DNA of 54,955 bases from the NCBI GenBank assembly GCA_023423995.1, contig JAFAEL010000190.1:1-54955 (forward strand), given 5' to 3'. Each line of letters opens with the position of its first letter. Position 1 is the stretch's first letter. The stretch is from Pseudomonadota bacterium (GTDB taxonomy: Bacteria > Pseudomonadota > Alphaproteobacteria > Rhizobiales > Beijerinckiaceae). The position numbers and the translations under genes were made by a program. Shown piece by piece: positions 9,079 to 18,599 of the stretch. The notes beneath the pieces are model-generated. The model was given only the letters and a program-made list of their open reading frames with translations, was not told where the DNA came from and made no database searches.

Positions 9079-10277
9079 CAAGCGTATCGCTCCGGCCTCG
9101 GCCAAGTCAGGAGCGGGCGGCCTTCGACTACGAGCGAGAAGTAGGAGGCACTCATGCGCTCAGCTGATATGGCCCCGAGGAGGCTTGGATCGGGTCGGCT
9201 AGCGCTCGCGGAAATGGGCTTCTTGGTGGCGATAAGGTTGCGCATCGCGACCATCAGCGCATCCAGATTATTCGTCTGATCCATTTCGCTCAGCCGTACG
9301 ATCATATCCGGTGTGAGGGTCGCAACATCTTGGTACGCCGGTGGAATGACTGTCACATCTGCTGACAGGTTCTCCGCCTCCCGTGCGTTGCCGACATCTG
9401 TGAGTATCATGGGGCGGCCTGTCGCAAGACCCTCGAGAACCACATTGCTGCATCCCTCCTGCAGGGACGGCAACAGGATCGCGTCGACGGCTTCGCCGTA
9501 GAAGGCCCCCATTTGCTCGTGCGGTATTTGGGGAACGATTATTTGGATCTTATCCTTGGCCGGCGAGGCAAGCATGCGATCTCTGACGAGGGAAGCGTAT
9601 TGGGGATCGCCTCCGCCTCCGACGAGAAGAAGGCGCAGATCAGCCCCCTCAAGCGCCAGCCGCTCCGCCGCCGCGATCGCGACCAAGTGGTGCTTGTTGC
9701 GATGCATGGATGCGACTGTGGCGAATACGAACGCATCTTGAGAGATGCCGAGCGAGTTCCGAGTTTGAGAGCAGGCTGCGCTTTTGAGACCACTGAGATC
9801 GATCCCGTTCTGAATGACGGTGACCCGATCGCCGTCGACCCCCGCGCGAAAGCAGAAATAGTCTCGCACCCAACGAGACACAGCCACGATGTCATCGGCC
9901 TCGAGGATCTGCTCTGCGCGAGCTGCGAACGTCTCGTCGTCCAGCCAGGTATATACGTTGTGCAACGTGTAGGCAGTCCGCACTCCGATGCGACTCAGCT
10001 CACGCAAACCGAATGTCGAGTAGTGGTAATGTACGAGATTGATACGGCGCTCGAACAACTCTGACAGGAAGGCTTCCTCATTGCCGTTGAAGATAAAGAC
10101 TTCCTCTCGCGCCACCTTTCTGGCAAGTTCACCGTAGTTGTTTGCCTCGATTAAGATCACCGACGGCACGCCGGCAGCCCTGTAAGCCCGGTGCAGGTTC
10201 AGAGCAGTCTGCTCGAGCCCCCCTGTATCGAAGGCAGGAACCACCAGAGCAACCGATAATGAACGCAGTGAGTTCAT
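9078..10277 (-). CDS. GT4-family glycosyltransferase
   Basis: GT-B fold retaining glycosyltransferase of about 399 residues. The start at 10277 overlaps the upstream stop as ATGA. The N-terminal half has VALVVPAFDTGGLEQ (GGxE acceptor-side loop) and the YTLHNVYTWLDDE segment typical of enzymes resembling the last domain of the 1371-residue protein. The C-terminal half has QNGIDLSGL, VASMHRNKHH and the donor-site motif LPSLQEGCSNVVLEGLATG with its E-x7-E pair near residues 275-285. It probably adds one sugar of the repeat unit; the sugar cannot be read from sequence. The downstream epimerase is coupled to it. Confidence 0.9.
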   Translation of the reverse strand: MNSLRSLSVALVVPAFDTGGLEQTALNLHRAYRAAGVPSVILIEANNYGELARKVAREEVFIFNGNEEAFLSELFERRINLVHYHYSTFGLRELSRIGVRTAYTLHNVYTWLDDETFAARAEQILEADDIVAVSRWVRDYFCFRAGVDGDRVTVIQNGIDLSGLKSAACSQTRNSLGISQDAFVFATVASMHRNKHHLVAIAAAERLALEGADLRLLLVGGGGDPQYASLVRDRMLASPAKDKIQIIVPQIPHEQMGAFYGEAVDAILLPSLQEGCSNVVLEGLATGRPMILTDVGNAREAENLSADVTVIPPAYQDVATLTPDMIVRLSEMDQTNNLDALMVAMRNLIATKKPISASASRPDPSLLGAISAERMSASYFSLVVEGRPLLTWPRPERYA

Positions 10278-12991
10278 TGCACGAACCGTGCTGCGCGCGC
10301 TTGCGCGCCGTCGCGCCATTCGCCGAGCGCAGTCTCCGCATCGGCGACCTGTGCCGATACCTCAATGAAGAGCTTTCGATTGCGAGCTGCCATGTCCATG
10401 CGAGCAGTCGCGTCCGGCCATCGGCCGAGCAGGAAGCTCTCCAAAGGCACGTATGCCATCCCGCGTTCAACGAAATCGCCAACATGAGGACTGTCGAGCA
10501 CGGGAATTACGCCGAGGGCCAAATATTCAATCAATTTTGTGGGGCAGGATACCCGATTGATTATAGATATATCTCGCAGCAGAAGACCAAAGTCGCAGGC
10601 TTCGAGTCGGGAAAGTACCTCATCGTGCTCGAGAGCCTGGAGTACGATCCCGGCCTTGCGATAATTGAAGTCCCGTTCGTCGAAAGCACGCTCGAGTTCC
10701 TCAATCTGGGGAGTGAAGATCGAGTGATCGCAGAACCGGTGCGTCGCAATAACGGCCTCTACGATCTTTCCGACTTGCTGCCAGGCTTGGGTGCCGCCAG
10801 CGTAGCATGTCCGAGGCCGCTCTTTGGGGCGAGCGCGCCTGTAGGCCCTCGCTGCGAGGTGTTGCGGCATGATCGGAAGTACGACCGGAGCAGTGTCGCG
10901 GCTGTTGTGCTTTTGCCCCAGATGCTCGGCCATAGGCACGCCGACGCATACCACGCCTTCGAACTTGCGCCATGCCGTGCGCTCAAGAGCGTCAAAGCCT
11001 TGGCCCCGGTATGGGTCGCCCACTAGATTCGTCTCCTCGGGCACCGCGCCGTGGATGTCGATCGTCGCGTGGCTTGCATGCCGCATGGCGGCGCGCCGAA
11101 ATCCCTCCCATTCAAGCGATAGAACGCTGTGCACGTAGATCTTCGAAAAATCCGCTACGGCCTCGATCAGTGCGCGCCCTGCGAGATCGGCGTCGGCGAC
11201 CCACAGCGTCCAGACTCTATCGGCGATAGCCGTCAAGCTCGGCCGGTCCTTCACGTCGGTGAGCAAGCGGACGTAGATGCGAGCGCAGGGCTCGAATAGA
11301 CGGTCCATGGCAATGACGCGTTGGTTGTAGCCGTCCTTCTCATCACAGGTGATCGGATCGAGGTTGGCGAAGACCAGGATTGCGCCGCTGGGCTCCATAG
11401 CCCGGGCGATCTGGTGCAGGATGCTTCCCGCGGATGCGAGCTCCTTTAGGTTGGCGCACCCCAGCTCCTGTAGCGCCGCCCAGTAGGTTCTCAGCAGCCC
11501 CGCGTAGATCGCCCGAGTCTTGGGCTCGGGATCCCGGACGGGGTTGGACGATGATCCGAATCTGAGCGTTTCGCGCCTGCCCTTCGGGGCGGCGGGCCCT
11601 GCGGCGTCTTCTCTGGCCAGTTGCTGGCGCAGATCCTGGATCTCAAGGTCGCGGCGCTTGAGCGTGCGCCGGAGACGCGTTGCACCCGAAACATCGCGAA
11701 GTGCGTCTCGGGCGACCTTCAGACCAACTGCACTATGTGCCGCCATGGTGGCGCTTTGATACGCAGAAACCGCCGTGTCGGCGGTGATAACCCGTTCAGC
11801 TTCGTCCTGCTGCCAGGACTGCAGAAGACCTTCTTCGCGCGAGACCGGCGACCGACCGTGTCGCCAGTCGAAGCGTTCGAGATCGCGGAGACGATCGGGT
11901 AATCGCGCTGGCGGCTCTGCTGCGGTTGTGACCGGAACCAAGACTGCCCGCGCGACGCTCGACTCGAAGCCCGCCGCATTCACCCGCAAGGAGAAGTCGG
12001 CCTCGGAGCTCTCGACGCTGGAATACTCCGGATCAAAATAGCCTGCGCGACCCATCACCTCTCGCCGGAGGAGCAGACAGGACACGCTCAGATGCTCGCT
12101 GAGGAAGGTCCGGTTCCGCCATCCCGCGTTTCGGAGTTGAACATGCTTCTCAGCTGACCACGCCATGTCGGTCGGCAACGGAACAGTCTGACCGGGCGCA
12201 CCACGATCCGTTACCGGTCCAACCACAGGTTCGCAGGTGTCGATCAAGAGGTCGAGCGAGGACGGGGCAGGCTGCGCGTCTTTGCTGAGAAACCAGAGAT
12301 GACTTGCCCGCGATTCGAGCGCTGATCGCGCTGCGATGTTCAGGGCCGCAATCCCGATCTCGTCGACAACGATCTCGTCGGCGAGCTTTCCGTCTCCGGC
12401 CTTATCGTCGGCGTTACGCAGGACATAAAATCGGTGCGCAGCCCGAGGAGGCTGCCGGAGAAGGGCCCGGAGTGCGTTCGGGTGTTCCTCCCCACATCCT
12501 CGAGCATCGACGATGATTGCTACCTCGGGATGCGCCAAGTCTATGCCTGACAAGTGCCGGTGCGGTCGGCGCCCTTCCGCGCGGCCATGATGGATGAAGT
12601 GCGCGAGCGGCTGTGATCCCGCCTCTGCTACATCTGGGTTCTCTTCGAGGTAATAGCTGGTCGAGAACGCGGAACTCGGATCTCGGCGCTCACGCCAGCC
12701 ATGCTGCGCATAGTGGAGCAACGGCTCGACGCCTGCGGCGTCGACATCGCGGTACCGTGCCCGGTACCATTCGGGCTGAAACCACGGGTTAGGGCGCCGG
12801 CCCTGTCGCGAGCCATGCCGGAGATAATGTCTGAGGGGCGATAATCCTGAACGTGCAACGTCAGGATATCGCGACACGTACCAGTCTGCGATAAAGAGGC
12901 CGGCATACGCGTTCGCCCCGGACAGCCGTCGTCGCGCCCCGGGAATCGGCCATTGCGGTGAGAGCCGACGAAGCTTCGCGAGAATTCCCAT
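10274..12991 (-). CDS. 905-residue composite protein: three 38-residue repeats, degenerate GT-A-like region, coiled coil, GT-B domain
   Basis: Residues 36-149 are three contiguous 38-residue repeats with a W/Y-Y-x(3,4)-PDV-x-x-AG-x-x-PL-x-HY-x-x-HG pattern, found in large alphaproteobacterial glycosyltransferases. Residues about 155-400 look like a GT-A domain that has lost its DxD motif (LSKDAQ at the expected place) but keeps a VSCLLLRREV...GYFDPEYSS...EADFSLR acceptor region. A short charged coiled coil follows near 445-470. The C-terminal 380 residues form a GT-B-like domain, with FVRLLTDVKDR and a late CPTKLIEYLALGVIPV donor-side motif. Probably a glycosyltransferase with one active and one structural domain; acceptor unknown. 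Its stop overlaps the next start (ATGA). Confidence 0.75.
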   Translation of the reverse strand: MGILAKLRRLSPQWPIPGARRRLSGANAYAGLFIADWYVSRYPDVARSGLSPLRHYLRHGSRQGRRPNPWFQPEWYRARYRDVDAAGVEPLLHYAQHGWRERRDPSSAFSTSYYLEENPDVAEAGSQPLAHFIHHGRAEGRRPHRHLSGIDLAHPEVAIIVDARGCGEEHPNALRALLRQPPRAAHRFYVLRNADDKAGDGKLADEIVVDEIGIAALNIAARSALESRASHLWFLSKDAQPAPSSLDLLIDTCEPVVGPVTDRGAPGQTVPLPTDMAWSAEKHVQLRNAGWRNRTFLSEHLSVSCLLLRREVMGRAGYFDPEYSSVESSEADFSLRVNAAGFESSVARAVLVPVTTAAEPPARLPDRLRDLERFDWRHGRSPVSREEGLLQSWQQDEAERVITADTAVSAYQSATMAAHSAVGLKVARDALRDVSGATRLRRTLKRRDLEIQDLRQQLAREDAAGPAAPKGRRETLRFGSSSNPVRDPEPKTRAIYAGLLRTYWAALQELGCANLKELASAGSILHQIARAMEPSGAILVFANLDPITCDEKDGYNQRVIAMDRLFEPCARIYVRLLTDVKDRPSLTAIADRVWTLWVADADLAGRALIEAVADFSKIYVHSVLSLEWEGFRRAAMRHASHATIDIHGAVPEETNLVGDPYRGQGFDALERTAWRKFEGVVCVGVPMAEHLGQKHNSRDTAPVVLPIMPQHLAARAYRRARPKERPRTCYAGGTQAWQQVGKIVEAVIATHRFCDHSIFTPQIEELERAFDERDFNYRKAGIVLQALEHDEVLSRLEACDFGLLLRDISIINRVSCPTKLIEYLALGVIPVLDSPHVGDFVERGMAYVPLESFLLGRWPDATARMDMAARNRKLFIEVSAQVADAETALGEWRDGAQARAARFVQ

Positions 12992-13065
12992 CAGGTGCGC
13001 GGTGATTGTTAATGCGGACGACCGGACATCTTAGGAAGCTCGCCTAGGGTATGGTTAGTCGAGTG

Positions 13066-13980
13066 TCAAACTTCCGGATTCACGGTTTTCGCAAATTCGT
13101 TTTCATACCAAACCGGCTCGTCAGAGTCTTTCGAGCCCCAAGCAAGACAGTAGAATTCACCCTCACCTGACGGTTCGGTTTCAAGGTGGACGAAATGTCT
13201 TGAGGACTTGGCGCGCAGCCATGACCTGATCCGGGCTTCCGAGAATGGCGAAGGATGCATTCGGCGATGCTCCTCGTCCTGCGGCACGTCGGACCGACTG
13301 AGATTGACTTGGATGAGGAAGCGGCCGCCCGGCGACAGCTTGTTGAAGAGCGTATCGAACCACCACGCCGGATCATCGGTATGGTCGATGACGTTATGGC
13401 AGATGGCGAGGTCAAACCCCCCGGGGAGATCCGCGAGCACCTGCCTATCCGACTCGTACCGGATGTTCTCGTTCCTACAATGCGCGAACAGGCGCGCGTA
13501 AGCTGGATTGAGTGGATCGAACGCCACTCGCTCTCGACCCGGTAGAAACTCGATCATGCCAAGTGGCCCGCAGCCGAGTTCGATCAAACGCGATTGCTGG
13601 AACTCGGATCGTGACCAGCCCGTTTTGTAGAAGGTCGACAACATCAGATGTTGCTGGTGAAACGGGAATAGGCGTGGGTCTCTATTGCCGTAGCCCTCGA
13701 ACGCAACCCAGCGCCAGAAGGCAAGCTCGCGCAGCTGTGCCTCCCGGTACTCCGACAGTCTCGGGGGTGAGGCGGAAAAGAGCTGCTCGATTGCCTGGAG
13801 ATCGCCCGGGTCGATATCGAGGCCCAGAGGATTTTCCGTGGCAGCGATGGAAAGCCGTGCCTCGAGGCTGCGACGCAGGCGTCGCTCCTGAAGCATGTGG
13901 GTTCCGGTGATGTCGATCACCGTTTGAGAGAGAGTCTGAAAAACAGCGGCTCGTTCTTCCGCGTTGCTGCCCATAATCAT
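13066..13980 (-). CDS. Class I SAM-dependent methyltransferase
   Basis: Rossmann-type methyltransferase, most likely acting on a sugar or lipid-linked glycan. The SAM-binding motif I is LIELGCGPLGMIEF near residue 125; motif II is RVAFDPLNP; motif IV is GFDLAICHNVIDHTDDP, followed by LSPGGRFLIQVNL (motif V region). The first 110 residues are helical and may recognise the acceptor. The start ATG overlaps the stop of the 1371-residue gene as ATGA, so the two are coupled. A gap of 74 bases separates it from the next gene of the run. O-methylation often caps or decorates O-antigen and capsule chains; that role here is inferred. Confidence 0.85.
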   Translation of the reverse strand: MIMGSNAEERAAVFQTLSQTVIDITGTHMLQERRLRRSLEARLSIAATENPLGLDIDPGDLQAIEQLFSASPPRLSEYREAQLRELAFWRWVAFEGYGNRDPRLFPFHQQHLMLSTFYKTGWSRSEFQQSRLIELGCGPLGMIEFLPGRERVAFDPLNPAYARLFAHCRNENIRYESDRQVLADLPGGFDLAICHNVIDHTDDPAWWFDTLFNKLSPGGRFLIQVNLSRSDVPQDEEHRRMHPSPFSEARIRSWLRAKSSRHFVHLETEPSGEGEFYCLAWGSKDSDEPVWYENEFAKTVNPEV

Positions 13981-16900
13981 CCCCGAGTGGGTGCGCCGAT
14001 TGAACGGGCATATGAAACGGCCGAGAGATAGCTATCGACCATGCGATGGACCGAAAACTCTTCAGACAGCCGAGAACGCGCCAGAGCGGCGCCTGCCATC
14101 GCGCTTTCCCGATCGCGCGCGATGTCGCTAAGGGCGGCTGCAAGCGTACGCTCGAAGAGCGGGGCCGGGCGGCGGAGAGCATCCCACATTCGCCCGTTCG
14201 CCATGCCGTCGACCGAGTCGAGGGCGGGGATCAGCCGAATGCCAGACGACCGGCTCGCCAGGTCGCGCGCCGATCCGACATCCGTTACGACCGCCGGCAT
14301 TCCAAGCATCGCGGCCTCCAACAGGCTAATGCTCCAGCCCTCGACGAGGGAGGGGAGTACGAAACAGTGATGGCTGCGCATCAGTTCGTGCACCGCCCGC
14401 CGATGCCCGCCGGGGATGATTGCAACTCGATCGGCGAGCCCGAGGCTGCTCCGCAGGGCGGTCACCTCCTCGAAGAAGGACTCGTCGGCTGCCGCGCCAA
14501 TCAGGGTGAGGTGCACGTCCGGAACCTCGCGTGCCACCGCCGCAAAGGCGCGCAACAGGCGGTCCTGAAGCTTTACCCTGTTGAAGGTCGCAACATTCAG
14601 AAACGAGAAGCGATCCGGGCCAGGCGCCGGACCGTCCCAAGCTATCGTTTCGGCGCGATTGGCCGCTGCGCCCGACAGCGTTGTGCCGTTTGGAACGACG
14701 ACAAGGCGCGAGGCGTCAACACCGAAGGTTTTTCGCCCGTATTCTGCCACCTGGCGCGAGACCGCGATCACGGCCGACATGTGGGACAGCTCGGAGCGCA
14801 ATTGTTCGTGTCGAGCCTCGTCGAACCAGATGTAGGCGTTGTGCATCGTGTAGATTGGCACGGCGCCGGCACTGTGGATTTGATCCGCTGCCAAGGCGCA
14901 ATGATGATAATTGACGACGCCAACTCCGGTTTGCGTGACGTACTCGACGAGCCTGTCGGCCAGGCCTTCGAGAGCGACCAGATCGATGGTCTGCTCCGCA
15001 CATATAGTCTGCAGATCGTGCGGAACGTCGCCGTGGGCGACGGCAAGGGTGACGCGGCTGCCGGCCTGTTGCAGACCCGTGCAGAGGTCGACGACGACCT
15101 GCTCCATTCCGCCCTTGCCCCAAGCCGGGAGAACGATCATCGCGCGGAGCCCTGGCGCATTCGTGACGGGGGCGGCGGGTGGCTTCGTTGCGAGGACATG
15201 CCCGCTCGCCTCCAGCCCGCGTTCGTGGAGACGCAGGGCGCAGGCATGTGCCAGCGCGTCGGGCATGTCGTCAGGCATGCCGGCAAGGAGCCGCACGTGC
15301 CAAGGAAGATCGCAGCTCTTGAGCCAAAAGAAGGTAAGATCGTCCGGCACGACGACAATGTCCGCGGTGCTCACCACGGCCAAATCGAGGATTCTGAGTG
15401 CAACGTCGATGACCAGCACACGCACGCGATCGACGGACGGGCCGATGGGCCTTGTGGCCACCAATTCGGTGTAGAGCAGAGTCTCGACGGCCTCCGTCAC
15501 GCTATCCCTGTACTGATTGGACGGGCGCCAGGACGACTTTAAGGGGGGAGCCAGGCTTTTCGCCTGATTTAGGAGTGTCGATCGCCTATCGCGATCCACC
15601 GAAAGCAACCGCTCAACATTGCCGCGGATATTGAGCTCCTTCGCGCGGGCATTCAGGGTATTGTCGTGGACTCGGTACTTGTAGAGGGAGTCCGGCACGT
15701 GCACGAACGCCGTGACGGTGTTCATGCGGAGCCAGAAGTCATAATCCTCTCCGCCGAACAGATTCTCATCATGGCAGCCGACAACCGCGTGTACGTCCGC
15801 CCGCCAGAGAAAGCTTGCGCCCAGGAAGTTGTCCTCACTCGCGTGGAAGTTGTCGACTGCTACGAACGCCGGCAATCGGACGGAAGACGTGCCATCTAGC
15901 CGATTGTGCTCACGCCATTTTGGGTCGGCAAGCGGCGCACCGCGGTCGTCGATCGCCTCGTAGTTGGAGTAGGCAAGGCCAGCCGTCGGACTCCATTCAA
16001 GAGCTCGAAGCAGAGCTTCCAGCTGGTGAGGCAGCATTACGTTGTCGGCTGATGTCCAGGTCAGGAACGAGCCGCGGGCTCGTCGAAAACCATTGTTCAG
16101 GGCGGACGGCAGACGCTGGTTGGGCTGGTGAAAGAGGCGGACGCGAGGATCTTGAGCGAAACGGGAGACCGCACCGGCAACATCGTCCTTCGACCCGTCG
16201 TCGACGATGATGAGTTCCCAGTTCGGGTAGGTCTGGGCCAGTACGCCTTCGAGTGCGGCCGGAAGGTAGTCGGCTTGGTTGTAGATCGGCAGGACAATGC
16301 TGACCAAGCCAGGTACGCCGCGGGACAAGGAGGCGCCGGCGCGGCTCATCTCGGTCAGCCGGCGGCGTGAACGCGCGTCGGCAAAAGGCACCGAGCCAGC
16401 CGTGCTGGCCGGTCCGAGCTTGTCAGCAGGCGATCGGACATCGGGTGCGGTTAGGACCGCTGCAGGGCGGGCCAGCGCGGCTGCGAGGCGCTCTTCGAGA
16501 ACGCCACGGGCGCTCTGCGCCTGGATCCGGATCAACTGCTCGGTTTCGAGCAGCTTTTCTGCAGCGTTGAGCCGCTCGCGCAAGCCGACGCAGGCTTGTT
16601 CGGCCTCCAGCCTCCCGGCCCGCTCCTTGTCAGCATCGGCGAGCGCCGCCTGCAGCGCCGACTGCGCAAGTGCGAGCTCAACTTTCGCCGCCGTAGCAGC
16701 CGTCTGCTCGGTTGCTGCGAGCAGAAGCGCACCCTCCAGTTCCGCCCTAATGAGCGCCCGCCCTGTCCGTTCCGCCGTGAGAGCAACGGACAGGGCTTCT
16801 GCCCGGGCCGCAGCCTGCTCTAGATCCTTTTCGAGCTCCCGCCGGTCGACGACCTGCGCCGTCAGGACGTTCCCCCGGTCCCCTGCCGATTTCAGCTCTG

Positions 16901-18092
16901 CAAGAGCATTCGCGGGCGTCGTCGGGATCTCGCCGGTTAGCAGTTCAGCGAGCGTCTCGGAGCCAAATAGTGGCTCCGCATCCTGTGCATGGCGAGCGAT
17001 CCCGTCGAGGAGAAGGGCGGCACCCCGACGTTCGACAGGCGGGAGGCCTATCGCGATCGATGCGAATCGTTCCCAAACTCTCCCTTCGGCGTGCTCCGCT
17101 TCGACCTGGGGCTGCAAATCGAATCGTTCGGGCTCAGCGGCGAGCGTTTCGAGTTGCTCCCGCAATTCGTCCGCAGAGATCGTTGGCATGCCTCGTCCGG
17201 AGAAGTTCGTTCTCGCGGCAGCCGTGAAGCCGTCACGGTGAAGCAATCCTTTGACACCATCTGCGCCGACGAGAAGCACCGGCCGACCCGCCGCCCCAGC
17301 TTCGAGCACTACCCGGCCCATGCCGGCTACCAGAGAATATCCAGACAGCAGCCGCTCGATCTCGTGCGACCACCCCATGTACTGACCGCAGGCTCTCCCG
17401 GCCGCGGGCATCTCGGCGAGGATCGCCTCACGAGCATCACCGTCCCCGTAGATGTGTAGAATCTCCGGGGCAAGGACATCACACTTGCGAAACAGGTCCG
17501 CGAGACCGGGAAGCCGTGCTTCGTCGAGTCGCGAGATGACTGCAACCGAGCGAGCGGTCGTTCGCCCAACCGCCGGCGAGATCGCGACAGGGTTTCCCAA
17601 AATCTCGCACGACGTAGCTCCGCAGAGGCGTGCTGTCACGGCCGCCTCTGGAGAAACGCAGACCACGCGGCCAGCGCCGGGCAACACGTGGTCCCGCAAG
17701 AGTATGTCCCATGCGGGACCAAAAGGCGCGAGGAGGGATAGTGGCGCGTGAACGGTGCAAACGAAGCTCGAGCGCGCCTCGGACGCGGCAAGGTAGCCAA
17801 CGACGTAGCTTGAGAAGGGGTGGGCATGAACAAGTGGAATGTCGTGCTCTTGCAGGTGCTCCGCTAGTCGTTGGATCGAGCGAACGATCGCCTTCGCAGG
17901 CGCGAACGGCCCCATCTCCAGCCCGGTCACGAGTTTCGCAACGTCGACCGGCACGAGCGCTCCTGGGGCGATGTTGCCGACGCCGAGGTGCACTTCGATG
18001 CCTCGCCCGCTGAGTGCTCGGATCTCGCTCCCGATATGGGTCTCGACCCCGCCTCGCGTGAAAGCGTCGACTAGAATAAGGATTTTGTTCAT
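13977..18092 (-). CDS. 1371-residue protein with three glycosyltransferase domains (GT4, GT2, GT4) and a coiled coil
   Basis: Domain order by eye: GT-B domain at 1-350 (LILVDAFTRGGVETH at the start, VRWxx-free donor region near 250-285 with MGRVVLEAGAAGRP); an alanine- and glutamate-rich coiled coil at about 395-545; a GT-A domain at about 596-830 (VSIVLPIYNQADY, IIVDDGSKDD, SADN at the DxD position, GGEDYDFWLRM); a linker; and a second GT-B domain at about 983-1360 (MIVLPAWGKGGMEQ, MHNAYIWFDEA, VPNGT, EGWSISLLEAAML near 1251). The last domain resembles the separate 399-residue GT4 at 9078. Three active sites on one chain suggest sequential addition of sugars, with the coil as spacer or oligomerisation element. 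It is the first gene of the leftward run. Confidence 0.88.
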   Translation of the reverse strand: MNKILILVDAFTRGGVETHIGSEIRALSGRGIEVHLGVGNIAPGALVPVDVAKLVTGLEMGPFAPAKAIVRSIQRLAEHLQEHDIPLVHAHPFSSYVVGYLAASEARSSFVCTVHAPLSLLAPFGPAWDILLRDHVLPGAGRVVCVSPEAAVTARLCGATSCEILGNPVAISPAVGRTTARSVAVISRLDEARLPGLADLFRKCDVLAPEILHIYGDGDAREAILAEMPAAGRACGQYMGWSHEIERLLSGYSLVAGMGRVVLEAGAAGRPVLLVGADGVKGLLHRDGFTAAARTNFSGRGMPTISADELREQLETLAAEPERFDLQPQVEAEHAEGRVWERFASIAIGLPPVERRGAALLLDGIARHAQDAEPLFGSETLAELLTGEIPTTPANALAELKSAGDRGNVLTAQVVDRRELEKDLEQAAARAEALSVALTAERTGRALIRAELEGALLLAATEQTAATAAKVELALAQSALQAALADADKERAGRLEAEQACVGLRERLNAAEKLLETEQLIRIQAQSARGVLEERLAAALARPAAVLTAPDVRSPADKLGPASTAGSVPFADARSRRRLTEMSRAGASLSRGVPGLVSIVLPIYNQADYLPAALEGVLAQTYPNWELIIVDDGSKDDVAGAVSRFAQDPRVRLFHQPNQRLPSALNNGFRRARGSFLTWTSADNVMLPHQLEALLRALEWSPTAGLAYSNYEAIDDRGAPLADPKWREHNRLDGTSSVRLPAFVAVDNFHASEDNFLGASFLWRADVHAVVGCHDENLFGGEDYDFWLRMNTVTAFVHVPDSLYKYRVHDNTLNARAKELNIRGNVERLLSVDRDRRSTLLNQAKSLAPPLKSSWRPSNQYRDSVTEAVETLLYTELVATRPIGPSVDRVRVLVIDVALRILDLAVVSTADIVVVPDDLTFFWLKSCDLPWHVRLLAGMPDDMPDALAHACALRLHERGLEASGHVLATKPPAAPVTNAPGLRAMIVLPAWGKGGMEQVVVDLCTGLQQAGSRVTLAVAHGDVPHDLQTICAEQTIDLVALEGLADRLVEYVTQTGVGVVNYHHCALAADQIHSAGAVPIYTMHNAYIWFDEARHEQLRSELSHMSAVIAVSRQVAEYGRKTFGVDASRLVVVPNGTTLSGAAANRAETIAWDGPAPGPDRFSFLNVATFNRVKLQDRLLRAFAAVAREVPDVHLTLIGAAADESFFEEVTALRSSLGLADRVAIIPGGHRRAVHELMRSHHCFVLPSLVEGWSISLLEAAMLGMPAVVTDVGSARDLASRSSGIRLIPALDSVDGMANGRMWDALRRPAPLFERTLAAALSDIARDRESAMAGAALARSRLSEEFSVHRMVDSYLSAVSYARSIGAPTRG

Positions 18093-18599
18093 GCCGCCTT
18101 GCTTACGCCTCCCGCGAGTGCCGGATCCGCAGTGGGACCTAGGCTCGGCTCATCGGGCGCAATGAACGCCGGGTGCGCTCATAAAAGTGTGAAACGCTGG
18201 TCAATCCGGTCGGCTCGCCGAAAACGTGCCCCATGGCCAGCCCGTTCGTCGGGCGTTTCTGCGACTCCATTCCATAACCCGAAACAAGTGACAACCCGCG
18301 CGTACGTCTTTCCATGCTACCACGCCACGGTCGTCGTCGAAGTTCAGAAGGTAGGCCGGCGATGAGTCCGTTGCCGAATAAAGTCCCTGAAACGAATCCG
18401 CTGTGAGCAAGGCATTTGAGAAAGTGGTAGGTGAAACGACCCGCGGCGACATTTTGAGGAGGTCGGCGCTTTGGATGGCGCAAGTGACCCGGTTGCGAAT
18501 GATGTCGCGATGTAATCCGGCTAATGCTTGAACTAGAAGCAGGATGATGAGGAGTATTCGTCAGAGGTTCGGCGCGGCCGCAACTTGTGTGATGGCGAG
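18093..18599 (-). other. Intergenic region upstream of the large glycosyltransferase run
   Basis: About 507 bases separate the 1371-residue gene from the leftward glycosyltransferase at 18600. Open frames here are short, lack family motifs and do not show a convincing ribosome site. It is the natural place for the promoter of the 18092-6123 run and for the 3' end of the 18600 transcript, but I see no clear -35/-10 pair, hairpin with T-tract or repeat. Confidence 0.5.

Noticed and set aside
14046..15542. A 498-codon open frame on the + strand opposite the 1371-residue glycosyltransferase gene.
   Set aside because: It is antisense to a clear multi-domain gene, lacks any family motif, and long antisense frames are expected in GC-rich DNA.
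18093..18599. Small leftward frames of 83 and 114 codons.
   Set aside because: No motif, no clear ribosome site, and composition unlike the neighbouring genes.
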